A stretch of DNA of 8,127 bases from Rhodobacteraceae bacterium UBA6273 (GTDB lineage: Bacteria; Pseudomonadota; Alphaproteobacteria; Rhodobacterales; Rhodobacteraceae): positions 1 through 8,127 of the forward strand of contig DJUV01000335.1 in assembly GCA_002440625.1 (NCBI GenBank). Direction: 5' to 3'. The notes under the pieces were generated by a model. That model was not told where the DNA came from and ran no database searches. It was given only the letters and a program-made list of their open reading frames with translations. Positions 1 to 5,744 of this stretch are shown in pieces (the stretch's first letter is position 1; every line of letters begins with the position of its first letter). The translations under genes and the position numbers were made by a program.

Positions 1-1
1 G

Positions 2-862
2 ATCGCCATCGGCCTGTCGCTCGGCTTTCGTGCCGGGATCTGGAACATCGGGGCCGAAGGCCAGTACATCATGGGCGCCATCGTCGGCGCGGGTGTCGGC
101 CTTGCGGTCTATCCGACGGAATCCCGGCTTATCTATCCGGTGATGGTGATCGCCGGGGCGCTTGGCGGCTGGGCCTGGGCGATGATCCCGGCGATCCTGA
201 AGACGAAGTTCAACACAAACGAAATCCTCGTCTCGCTGATGCTGGTCTATGTGGCGCAGACGATCCTTGCCAAGGCCTCGACCGGATTTCTGCGCAACCC
301 CGAAGGCGCGGGCTTTCCGGGGAGCCGCAACTTTTCCAGCTACAAGGCCGCGTCCAACCCGGAGTTCTTTGCCGGATCGGGCCTGCACTGGGGCGGCATC
401 GCGGCGCTGATTGCAGCGGGGCTGGCTTACGTCCTTCTGCAGCGCCACATCGTCGGCTTCCAGATCAAGCTGACCGGGCAGGCGCCGCGCGCGGCGAAGT
501 TCCACGGGGTCAGCCCGAACCGGCTGGTCATGCTCTGCATGGGGCTTTCGGGCGCTCTGGCAGGGCTTGCCGGGCTTTTCGAAGTGACCGGCCCCGCAGG
601 GCAGATCTCCATCGACTTCAACGTAGGCTACGGCTTCACCGCGATCATCGTGGCCTTCCTTGGCCGCCTCAATCCCATCGGCATCGTGCTTGCGGGCTTC
701 CTGATGGCGCTGACCTATGTCGGCGGCGAGATGGCGGCGACCAACATGGGCCTGCCCGGCGCGGCGATCCAGGTCTTTCAGGGGATGCTCCTCTTCTTCC
801 TGCTCGGGGTCGATGTGCTGACCAACTACCGTATCCGCCTGCTCTTCAAGGGAACCCGCTGA
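2..862 (+). CDS. BMP-type ABC transporter permease, YufP-like (5' end outside window)
   Basis: This is one of two inner-membrane permease subunits of a BMP/PnrA-family ABC importer, a family that imports purine nucleosides or related compounds. The frame is open from base 2, so the internal ATG at 71 is not the true start. The codons before it encode the family-typical block FRAGIWNIGAEGQYIMGA, and 286 residues are visible. YufP-like proteins usually have about 350-370 residues, so roughly 70-80 N-terminal residues lie off the left edge. The visible part alternates hydrophobic spans with short loops, including TNEILVSLMLVYVA. A cytoplasmic loop (about visible residues 155-175, with GQAPRAAKFHGV) resembles the ATPase-coupling loop of this superfamily. 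The stop codon TGA shares its A with the start of the next permease (TGATG), which indicates translational coupling. Family assignment is firm; substrate is inferred from the family only. Confidence 0.93.
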   Translation: MAIGLSLGFRAGIWNIGAEGQYIMGAIVGAGVGLAVYPTESRLIYPVMVIAGALGGWAWAMIPAILKTKFNTNEILVSLMLVYVAQTILAKASTGFLRNPEGAGFPGSRNFSSYKAASNPEFFAGSGLHWGGIAALIAAGLAYVLLQRHIVGFQIKLTGQAPRAAKFHGVSPNRLVMLCMGLSGALAGLAGLFEVTGPAGQISIDFNVGYGFTAIIVAFLGRLNPIGIVLAGFLMALTYVGGEMAATNMGLPGAAIQVFQGMLLFFLLGVDVLTNYRIRLLFKGTR

Positions 863-1794
863 TGGACTTCGGATCAATCAATCCCGTCATCCTCATCGCC
901 TCGCTCATGGTGGCTGCGGTGCCGATCATGCTGGCGGCCATCGGCGAGCTGGTGGTGGAGAAATCGGGTGTCCTCAACCTCGGGGTCGAGGGGATGATGG
1001 TGATGGGCGCGATTTGCGGCTTCATCACGGCGGTGGAGACCGGAAGCCCCTTCCTCGGCTTTCTCGGCGGAGCGGCGGGCGGCGCGGGCTTGAGCCTTGT
1101 CTTTGCCCTGCTGACGCAGGTGTTCCTTGCCAATCAGGTGGCGACCGGGCTGGCGCTGACCCTGTTCGGGCTAGGCCTTTCCGCTCTGATGGGGCAGGGC
1201 TACAACGGCATCAAGCCGCCGCTGACGCCGGATGTTCCCTTCGGGCCGCTGGCAGAGATCCCGGCCCTCGGCCCGATTCTCTTCGCGCATGACTGGGTCG
1301 TCTATTTCTCCGTCGCGGTCATTGCCGCCACCTGGTGGATGCTGAAGGCGACGCGGCTTGGCCTCATCATCCGGGCCGTTGGCGAAAGCCACGATGCCGC
1401 CCATGCGCTTGGCTACAAGGTCAACCGCATCCGTCTTGGCTGCATTGCCTTTGGTGGAGCCATGGCCGGGATGGGCGGGGCCTATGTCAGTCTTGTCCGG
1501 GTGCCGCAGTGGGTGGACGGCATCACTGCCGGGGCGGGCTGGATTGCGCTTGCCATCGTCGTCTTTGCAAGCTGGCGGCCCTGGCGCGTCCTCATCGGGG
1601 CCTATCTCTTTGGCGGCATTACCGTTCTGCAACTGAACCTGCAGGCGGCGGGCTCCGCGATCCCGGTCGAATACTTGTCTATGTCGCCCTATCTGATAAC
1701 CATCATCGTGCTGGTGATCATGTCCTCTGGCAAAGGCCGCGCGGCGCTGAATGCGCCGGCCGTCCTTGGCCAGAATTTCCACGCCGCCCGCTGA
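862..1794 (+). CDS. BMP-type ABC transporter permease, YufQ-like
   Basis: This is the second permease of the same importer, 310 residues, a normal length for YufQ-type subunits. The N-terminal region contains the family signature KSGVLNLGVEGMM (about residues 34-46), the counterpart of the NIGAEGQ block in the partner permease. A central cytoplasmic loop (about residues 165-190, ATRLGLIIRAVGESHDAAHALGY) resembles the EAA-like coupling region that contacts the ATPase. About eight hydrophobic spans are visible. Its ATG overlaps the previous stop codon by one base, and AAGGGAA at 848-854 lies a suitable distance upstream as ribosome binding site. The gene is followed by a 68-nt spacer and then the binding-protein gene on the same strand. 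The assignment to a heterodimeric permease pair is well supported; the cargo is not shown by the sequence. Confidence 0.94.
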   Translation: MDFGSINPVILIASLMVAAVPIMLAAIGELVVEKSGVLNLGVEGMMVMGAICGFITAVETGSPFLGFLGGAAGGAGLSLVFALLTQVFLANQVATGLALTLFGLGLSALMGQGYNGIKPPLTPDVPFGPLAEIPALGPILFAHDWVVYFSVAVIAATWWMLKATRLGLIIRAVGESHDAAHALGYKVNRIRLGCIAFGGAMAGMGGAYVSLVRVPQWVDGITAGAGWIALAIVVFASWRPWRVLIGAYLFGGITVLQLNLQAAGSAIPVEYLSMSPYLITIIVLVIMSSGKGRAALNAPAVLGQNFHAAR

Positions 1795-1809
1795 CCGCGA
1801 GGGCGGAGA

Positions 1810-1849
1810 CCAAACCAACCAGACGGGGCAGGATAGCCCCCAAACCAAC
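1810..1849 (+). repeat. Direct repeat flanking a small hairpin in the permease-SBP spacer
   Basis: The 10-base sequence CCAAACCAAC occurs at 1810-1819 and again at 1840-1849, exactly 30 bases apart. Between the copies lies GGGGC (1825-1829), loop AGGATA (1830-1835) and GCCCC (1836-1840), a 5-bp perfect stem. The second copy directly abuts the GGGAG ribosome binding site (from 1850) of the binding-protein gene. The repeat and stem are seen directly. A role in mRNA processing, stability or translation of the binding protein is inference; binding proteins are often made in excess over permeases through such junction structures. Confidence 0.45.
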
Positions 1850-1862
1850 GGGAGAGTAACAG

Positions 1863-2948
1863 ATGCTGAGAAGAACCTTGCTGACGACCGCCGCCCTTGC
1901 CCTGGGCGTCCTAGGCGCGGGCATGTCGCAGGCGCAGGAGAAGCTGAAGGCCTGCTTCGTCTATGTCGGCCCCATCGGTGACGGCGGCTGGACCTACCAG
2001 CACCATCAGGGCGCGCTGGCGGTGCAGGAGAAGTTCGGCGACAAGGTCGAAATCCAGTGGCAGGAAAGCGTGCCGGAGGGCGCCGACGCCGAACGTGTGC
2101 TGACGCAGATGGCGCTTGGCGGCTGCAAGATCATCTTCACCACCTCCTTCGGCTACATGGATGCGACCAATGCCGTCGCTGCCAAGTTCCCGGACGTGAA
2201 GTTCGAACATGCCACCGGCTTCAAGCGCGACCAGCCGAACGTCTCCACCTATAACGCCCGCTTCTACGAAGGCCGCGCGGTGGAGGGGCTGATCGCCGGC
2301 CGCATGACCAAGTCGAACAAGATCGGCTACATCGGGTCCTTCCCGATCCCGGAAGTGGTGATGGGCATCAATTCCTACTACCTCAACGCCAAGAAGGTGA
2401 ACCCGAACGTCGAGCTTTCGGTGGTCTGGGCCTTCACCTGGTTCGACCCGGCGAAAGAGGCGGATGCCGCCAAGGCGCTGATCGACCAGGGCGTCGACGT
2501 GATCGCGTCGCACACCGACTCCACCGCGCCGCTGGCCGAAGCGGCCAAGACCGAGGGCAAGGTCATCGGCTTTGGTCAGGCCTCGGACATGGCCGAGTAC
2601 AAGGACGGCCCGCGCGTCACTTCGATCATCGACAACTGGGCGCCCTACTATGTTGAGCGTGTGGGCGCGCTTTTGGATGGCACCTATGAGCAGAAGGACA
2701 CCTGGGCGGGGATCGCCGGGGGTGAAGTGCTGATCGGCGACATCACCGACAAGGTTCCGGCCGAAGTGAAGGCCGAGGCCGAGAAGATGCGCGACGACAT
2801 CGCCGCCGGCACGCTCCATCCCTTCACCGGCCCGATCAACAAGCAGGACGGTTCGCCCTGGCTGGCCGAAGGCGCGACCGCGCCCGACGGGGATCTTCTC
2901 GGCATGAACTTCTATGTCGAAGGCATCAAGGGCGACATCCCGAAGTAA
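1863..2948 (+). CDS. BMP family ABC transporter periplasmic substrate-binding protein
   Basis: This is the periplasmic binding protein (361 residues) that delivers substrate to the two upstream permeases. Residues 1-24 form a Sec signal peptide: Arg-Arg near the N-terminus, a Leu/Ala core, and a likely cut after SQA (residue 24). There is no cysteine at the cut site, so it should be soluble and periplasmic, unlike the lipoprotein BmpA/PnrA members. The mature part begins KLKACFVYVGPIGDGGWTYQ; the GDGGWTYQHHQG loop is where this subfamily has its first ligand-contacting segment. Later family-typical blocks include YEGRAVEGLIAG and VIGFGQASDM. The cysteines at 31 and 88 could form a disulfide. 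GGGAGAG at 1850-1856 is the ribosome binding site. Related proteins bind purine nucleosides or bases such as adenine, so a purine cargo is the best guess but is not proven here. Confidence 0.93.
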   Translation: MLRRTLLTTAALALGVLGAGMSQAQEKLKACFVYVGPIGDGGWTYQHHQGALAVQEKFGDKVEIQWQESVPEGADAERVLTQMALGGCKIIFTTSFGYMDATNAVAAKFPDVKFEHATGFKRDQPNVSTYNARFYEGRAVEGLIAGRMTKSNKIGYIGSFPIPEVVMGINSYYLNAKKVNPNVELSVVWAFTWFDPAKEADAAKALIDQGVDVIASHTDSTAPLAEAAKTEGKVIGFGQASDMAEYKDGPRVTSIIDNWAPYYVERVGALLDGTYEQKDTWAGIAGGEVLIGDITDKVPAEVKAEAEKMRDDIAAGTLHPFTGPINKQDGSPWLAEGATAPDGDLLGMNFYVEGIKGDIPK

Positions 2949-2971
2949 GCCATATCCGCTCAGTGAAACAG

Positions 2972-3002
2972 GGCCGGTCCGGGTAATCCGGGCCGGCCTT
3001 TT
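2972..3002 (+). terminator. Intrinsic terminator of the ABC transporter operon
   Basis: Bases 2972-2982 and 2988-2998 pair over 11 bp (GGCCGGTCCGG with CCGGGCCGGCC, one G-U pair) around the loop GTAAT, directly followed by TTTT (2999-3002). It starts 23 nt after the binding-protein stop codon. This is a textbook Rho-independent terminator and marks the end of the importer operon. Confidence 0.92.
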
Positions 3003-3219
3003 GCTTGCTCCGCGGCCTTTTATCGGCTTGCCCGATGGCGGTCTGATGCATGAAAAATGGCAACAATGTGGCGTACATGTTGGATTGTTCGCCCTTGCGC
3101 ACAATCTGTCACTGCTTATGGGCCAGTGGGTGGGAATTTTTTTGTATTTCTCCCCCCGCCCGCGCGTCGCCGAATGCGGGTCAATGCCCAATTCTCGCGG
3201 CCAATCATCATGTTACGGG

Positions 3220-3225
3220 CATAAT
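3220..3225 (+). promoter_or_regulatory. Possible -10 element
   Basis: CATAAT matches the sigma-70 -10 consensus at five of six bases and sits 25 nt upstream of the leader ORF start. The 16-18 bp spacing positions hold GC-rich sequence rather than a TTGACA-like -35, so an activator or another sigma factor would be needed if this is real. Confidence 0.2.
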
Positions 3226-3236
3226 TTTCCACTTCA

Positions 3237-3243
3237 GGGGGAG
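3237..3243 (+). promoter_or_regulatory. Strong ribosome binding site of the leader ORF
   Basis: GGGGGAG stands 7 nt before the ATG at 3251. It is a better-placed Shine-Dalgarno than that of the following exported-protein gene. It is the main reason for taking the short ORF seriously. Confidence 0.4.
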
Positions 3244-3250
3244 TGTTGAA

Positions 3251-3340
3251 ATGTCTGAACATCCCCCGATTGCGACGACGCGAGTCAGCCGCACACACCT
3301 GTCCAGAATGACGATTGCGGCGTGTCTGCGGCGTCGGTAG
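3251..3340 (+). CDS. Possible 29-residue leader peptide
   Basis: A 29-codon ORF starts at ATG 3251 and ends in TAG at 3338-3340, 40 nt before the exported-protein gene. The predicted peptide begins MSEHPPIATTRVS and ends ACLRRR; it has no signal peptide, membrane span or recognised family. Evidence for translation is the GGGGGAG at 3237-3243 with 7-nt spacing. Its second half overlaps an imperfect hairpin: 3288-3298 pairs with 3322-3332, 10 of 11 positions. A ribosome on this ORF would therefore melt or mask that structure. That layout would suit a leader or attenuator controlling the next gene, but it could also be chance within the 5' untranslated region. The rare-looking Arg cluster just before the stop is notable but unproven. 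Confidence 0.3.
   Translation: MSEHPPIATTRVSRTHLSRMTIAACLRRR
3288..3332 (+). other. Imperfect hairpin across the end of the leader ORF
   Basis: GCCGCACACAC (3288-3298) pairs with GTGTCTGCGGC (3322-3332) with one C/C mismatch, leaving a 23-nt loop. There is no following T run, so it is not an intrinsic terminator by itself. It lies inside the short leader ORF and upstream of the exported-protein start, so it could affect translation or RNA stability. Confidence 0.3.
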
Positions 3341-3373
3341 GGCTGTTTCAGGAATCTGTACCAGTTCGGGTGT

Positions 3374-3380
3374 GAGGGAA
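3374..3380 (+). promoter_or_regulatory. Ribosome binding site fixing the exported-protein start
   Basis: GAGGGAA directly precedes the ATG at 3381. The spacing from the GAGGG core to ATG is only 2 nt, shorter than usual. An in-frame GTG at 3372 is an alternative start but has no visible Shine-Dalgarno. The ATG is preferred because it opens directly into a clean signal peptide. Confidence 0.5.
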
Positions 3381-4067
3381 ATGAAGAGTCTGAAGATCAT
3401 TCTGGCGACGCTCGCGATCAGTGCGGCGACCGCCATGGCGCCGGCCAGTGCCGCGACCGTCAACGTCACCAAGCAAGGTTCGAATGCCTTCGTCGACGCG
3501 ACCGGCCAGAATGGCTGGTGGCAATCGGTCAGCTACACGCTGAACGGAACCTCGCGTTCCGCCACCGCCGGGATGTTTCGCCTTACCGCGACCGACGCGA
3601 GCGGCAAGGTCCAGGACTTTCTCGCCTTCTGCCTTGAGCCCCTGGAATGGCTGACGCTGCCCAAGGACCACACGGTCGGCAGCTCGCTCAGCGCCCCGAT
3701 CCTCGACCGCCTCGGCGCATTGGTGTCGAATGCCTTCTCGCTTGTCACCAACTCCTCTTCGGCGGCCGCGTTCCAGATGGCCGCGTGGGAGATTGCCAAT
3801 GAGAGCGGCGCGAGCCTCAATCTCGGCAATGGCGGCTTCAAGATGACAAATGCCAGCGCCACGTCGCAGAGCCTTGCGCAGGGCTGGCTGAACAGCATCG
3901 CCTCCGGCTCCTGGACGTCGTCCGGCCGGCTCACCATCCTGACGGCTCCGGGCACCCAGGACCTGCTGACCAACATCGCGCCGGTTCCGGTGCCTGCGGC
4001 TGGCGTCATGCTGCTCGGTGGTCTCGCGGGTCTTGGCGCGCTGCGCCGCCGCCGCAAGGCGGCCTGA
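3381..4067 (+). CDS. VPLPA-CTERM (exosortase-type) exported surface protein with candidate thioester motif
   Basis: A 228-residue exported protein. Residues 1-24 form a Sec signal peptide (MKSLKIILATLAISAATAMA, cut after ASA). The C-terminus is a three-part sorting tail: VPVPAAG (202-208), a hydrophobic stretch VMLLGGLAGLGAL, and RRRRKAA at the end. This matches the VPLPA variant of PEP-CTERM signals, which are recognised by an exosortase that cuts the tail and releases or anchors the protein outside the inner membrane. No exosortase is in the window. The mature domain (25-200) is Ser/Thr/Ala/Gly-rich. It has one cysteine, in FCLEP (Cys84), and the motif FQMAAWEIANE (Gln132, Trp136), resembling the Cys and the QxAxW of thioester (TQXA-type) adhesin domains. 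A further in-frame ATG at 3315 lies upstream but would bury the signal peptide. Export and sorting class are well supported; the adhesin role is inference. Confidence 0.85.
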   Translation: MKSLKIILATLAISAATAMAPASAATVNVTKQGSNAFVDATGQNGWWQSVSYTLNGTSRSATAGMFRLTATDASGKVQDFLAFCLEPLEWLTLPKDHTVGSSLSAPILDRLGALVSNAFSLVTNSSSAAAFQMAAWEIANESGASLNLGNGGFKMTNASATSQSLAQGWLNSIASGSWTSSGRLTILTAPGTQDLLTNIAPVPVPAAGVMLLGGLAGLGALRRRRKAA

Positions 4068-4092
4068 TCGGAACAGCCGTCGGACTGGAAAC

Positions 4093-4122
4093 CGCCGGGG
4101 AGCGTCTCAACGCTCTCCGGCG
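4093..4122. terminator. Bidirectional terminator hairpin between convergent genes
   Basis: CGCCGGGGAGCGT (4093-4105) pairs with ACGCTCTCCGGCG (4110-4122) over 13 bp with one G-U pair and a four-base loop CTCA. On the plus strand it is followed by ATGTCTTTG, a weak T-rich tail; on the minus strand by GGTTTCC. It lies 26 nt after the exported-protein stop. The three-base stop codon of the minus-strand metal exporter (4107-4109) sits within the loop, so the stem also encodes that protein's last residues. Confidence 0.7.
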
Positions 4123-4985
4123 ATGTCTTTGTGGACGATCACATCTGCCTGCGGATAGGTGGCGATGATCTTGCGGCGCAGTGCTGCGCCGATGGCATGG
4201 GCCTCGCGCAGGCTCTGGTCGCCGTCCAGTTCGATGTGGATGTTGACGAAGACGACGCTGCCCGCCATGCGCGTCTTGAGGTCATGGAAACCGTGGACGC
4301 CCGGGAAATCGCCGGCGATGCGGGCGATGCCCTTGATGACATCAGGGTCGGCCCGCCGGTCCATCAGCGCATCCCAGGCGCCCTTGCCGATCCTGAGCGA
4401 TCCGGCAAGCAGGATGGCGGCGGCGCCAATGGCGACGATGCTGTCGATAGCGCCGATCCCGAACCGCCCCGACATCCAGAGTGCCGCTATGGCGCCGACA
4501 TTGGGGATGAGGTCGGAAAGATAGTGGAGCGAATCCGCCGCCACGACGCGGTTGCCGGTCGCCTTCGCGACGCGCCGCTGCCAGAGGACAAGGGCGAAGG
4601 TCAGGACGATGGACACCGCCATCACGGTCATGCCCGCCCCCTGCGACGCCAGCGTGGTCGGCGCGCCCGAGGTCAGCCGTTCCACCGCCGTCCAGCCGAT
4701 GACGGCAGCGGAAACGAGGATCACCACCGATTGCCCGAGCGCCGCCAGATCCTCGGCTGAGGTGTGGCCGAAGGCGTGATCCTCATCCGCGGGCCGCGCC
4801 GCGTAGATGATCGCGGCAAGCCCGCCAAGCGACATCATCAGGTCAAGCGCAGAGTCGGCGAGCGAGGCAGCCACCGAGAGCGAAGAGGTCATGCCAAGGG
4901 CCCAGAGCTTCAGCGCGACCAGAATCAGCGCCACCGTCACCGATGCCGCCCCTGCCGAGAGATTGAGCGCGCCGCCCTTCGCCAT
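4107..4985 (-). CDS. Cation diffusion facilitator metal exporter (FieF/YiiP-type)
   Basis: An inner-membrane, proton-coupled divalent metal exporter of 292 residues, the usual FieF/YiiP length. It aligns along its length with E. coli YiiP as I recall it. All metal-site residues are present: transport site A in LADSALD (Asp44, Asp48) and HYLSD (His154, Asp158); site B in ADEDHAFGH (Asp67, His70, His74); and the C-terminal cytoplasmic dimer site with GFHDLKTR (His234), VNIH (His250), EAH (His263) and VIVHKD (His285, Asp287). The DD/HD set favours Zn, Fe or Cd rather than Mn, but the true substrate is unknown. The frame stays open upstream into the SH3-protein gene; the ATG at 4985 is chosen because homology begins there and CGGGTGG precedes it. 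It follows the SH3-protein gene by 88 nt and may be co-transcribed. Confidence 0.93.
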   Translation of the reverse strand: MAKGGALNLSAGAASVTVALILVALKLWALGMTSSLSVAASLADSALDLMMSLGGLAAIIYAARPADEDHAFGHTSAEDLAALGQSVVILVSAAVIGWTAVERLTSGAPTTLASQGAGMTVMAVSIVLTFALVLWQRRVAKATGNRVVAADSLHYLSDLIPNVGAIAALWMSGRFGIGAIDSIVAIGAAAILLAGSLRIGKGAWDALMDRRADPDVIKGIARIAGDFPGVHGFHDLKTRMAGSVVFVNIHIELDGDQSLREAHAIGAALRRKIIATYPQADVIVHKDIAGER

Positions 4986-5073
4986 GCCACCCGTCCGTGA
5001 TTCCTGCGAAGGCTCTACCAGTTTCGTGGAGCGTCGGAAATCCGACACGCGCAGGAAGAAAGCGCTTCGGTGA

Positions 5074-5628
5074 TCAGTCGCGCAATTCCTCGGCGTCGAC
5101 ACCCCAAAGCTCGGACTTCTGCACCCAGCCGCGCTCGCCGCTTGCGGTGATGCTGCACCACTCGCGCTGGCATTCGCCAAGCCGCCCGACCACGCCCTGC
5201 TCGGCCTCGGCAACCGTCGACGCAGCGGTATCGGGCTGGCTGCGAAGCGGCGTCCGGTCGGCGACGACAACGACCGTCCGGACGCCGGAAAGGAGCGAGT
5301 AGTTCACCCAGCCTCCCTGCCCTTCGCTGTCCTCGACGCGGCGCCAGTTGCTGAATTCGGCCGTGATCCTGAGCGGCATGTTGCGACGGCGGAACAGCCA
5401 GTCGATGCGGTAAGCCAGGCTCGGACCGCGGCGCGCATTGGCGTCGTCCGTCTTGAGCGAGACATAGCGCGGCAGGGGCAGGTTCGTGACCGCTCCGCGA
5501 ACCACGTCCCCGGCTTGGTCAGCCACTTCGTCAGCCGCGCCGGGCAGGGGCAGAAGCACCGGGGTCAGAAGACATGGGACAAGTATGACTAGGCGCCGTA
5601 TCAGGCGCCCGAAGGCTTTTGACTGCAT
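5074..5628 (-). CDS. Exported protein with two bacterial SH3-like domains
   Basis: A predicted secreted periplasmic protein of 184 residues from the ATG at 5628. Residues 1-32 form a signal peptide: basic FGRLIRR, a hydrophobic VILVPCLLTPVLLPL core, and a likely cut after PGAA. Two SH3b-like repeats follow. The first (about 54-113) contains DDANARRGPS and ends GGWVNYSLLSG. The second (about 118-176) contains VVADRTPLRSQPD, the cysteine pair GECQREWC (Cys153, Cys158), and ends RGWVQKSELWG. Such SH3b pairs (COG3807-like) are thought to bind cell-wall peptides or other ligands, but this family's role is not established. Upstream in-frame starts exist at 5664 (ATG) and 5700 (GTG), giving up to 208 residues; they would put about 24 residues ahead of the signal peptide and none has a good ribosome binding site. 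It is divergent from the dehydrogenase gene and upstream of the metal exporter. Confidence 0.82.
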   Translation of the reverse strand: MQSKAFGRLIRRLVILVPCLLTPVLLPLPGAADEVADQAGDVVRGAVTNLPLPRYVSLKTDDANARRGPSLAYRIDWLFRRRNMPLRITAEFSNWRRVEDSEGQGGWVNYSLLSGVRTVVVVADRTPLRSQPDTAASTVAEAEQGVVGRLGECQREWCSITASGERGWVQKSELWGVDAEELRD

Positions 5629-5744
5629 CTCGACACTGGCCTGTTCTGCCGGGGAAATCCCCATCTTTCGGGGCTTGTGACTTGCCCCGTTCGGCTGCAC
5701 TTTGCCAGTACGGAAGCGCCGAGGGAAGAGAGGAGAGTGACGCC
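5629..5744. promoter_or_regulatory. Divergent promoter region with G4/C4 inverted repeats
   Basis: This 116-bp spacer must hold start signals for both the minus-strand SH3-protein gene and the plus-strand dehydrogenase gene. It contains alternating runs: GGGG 5651-5654, CCCC 5659-5662, GGGG 5670-5673 and CCCC 5685-5688. These can form competing short hairpins; GGGGC (5670-5674) with GCCCC (5684-5688) around a 9-nt loop is the longest. No clear -35/-10 pair is visible in either direction. Confidence 0.4.
5731..5737 (+). promoter_or_regulatory. Ribosome binding site fixing the dehydrogenase start
   Basis: AGGAGAG, 7 nt before the ATG at 5745, is a near-ideal Shine-Dalgarno. It decides this start over the in-frame upstream ATG at 5619, which would overlap the SH3-protein start and add 42 unrelated residues. 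Confidence 0.85.

Larger units (their letters stand above)
3003..3250. other. Gene-poor, AT-richer upstream region of the exported protein gene
   Basis: No convincing gene is seen here on either strand; the reading frames that cross it lack family-like sequence and ribosome binding sites. It holds a T7 tract at 3137-3143 within a locally AT-rich stretch, followed by a C-rich run (3151-3160). CATAAT at 3220-3225 resembles a -10 hexamer, but no good -35 lies at the right distance. It should contain the promoter for the downstream exported protein, since the preceding operon ends in a strong terminator. The promoter itself cannot be pinned down by eye. Confidence 0.5.

Noticed and set aside
71..862. 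The ATG at 71 as the true start of the first permease.
   Set aside because: Codons 2-70 encode conserved family sequence (GFRAGIWNIGAEGQ), so the gene is truncated by the window edge.
1810..1862. Small riboswitch (preQ1- or SAM-II-like) before the binding-protein gene.
   Set aside because: The stem is only 5 bp and none of the conserved core sequences I know for these classes is present.
1911..3191. Long (426-codon) minus-strand reading frame opposite the binding protein.
   Set aside because: It mirrors a well-conserved plus-strand gene in high-GC DNA, has Arg/His/Gly-rich composition typical of antisense frames, and shows no recognisable domain.
2914..3340. Plus-strand reading frames of 111 and 96 codons across the intergenic region.
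   Set aside because: They run through the operon terminator or the AT-rich stretch, lack ribosome binding sites at their starts and show no protein-like pattern. Only the short frame from 3251 has a good start signal.
4131..4760. 209-codon plus-strand reading frame opposite the metal exporter.
   Set aside because: It lies opposite a CDF transporter with all metal ligands conserved and has no signal or domain of its own.
5031..5050. Hairpin GCGTCGG-AAAT-CCGAC(A)CGC between the SH3-protein and metal-exporter genes as a terminator.
   Set aside because: The stem is short with a bulge and there is no T run in the minus-strand direction, so it is not a credible intrinsic terminator.
4986..5270. 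Upstream extension of the metal exporter by 95 residues.
   Set aside because: It would overlap the SH3-protein gene, has low-complexity Arg/Ser/Pro-rich sequence, and homology to the CDF family starts only just after the ATG at 4985.
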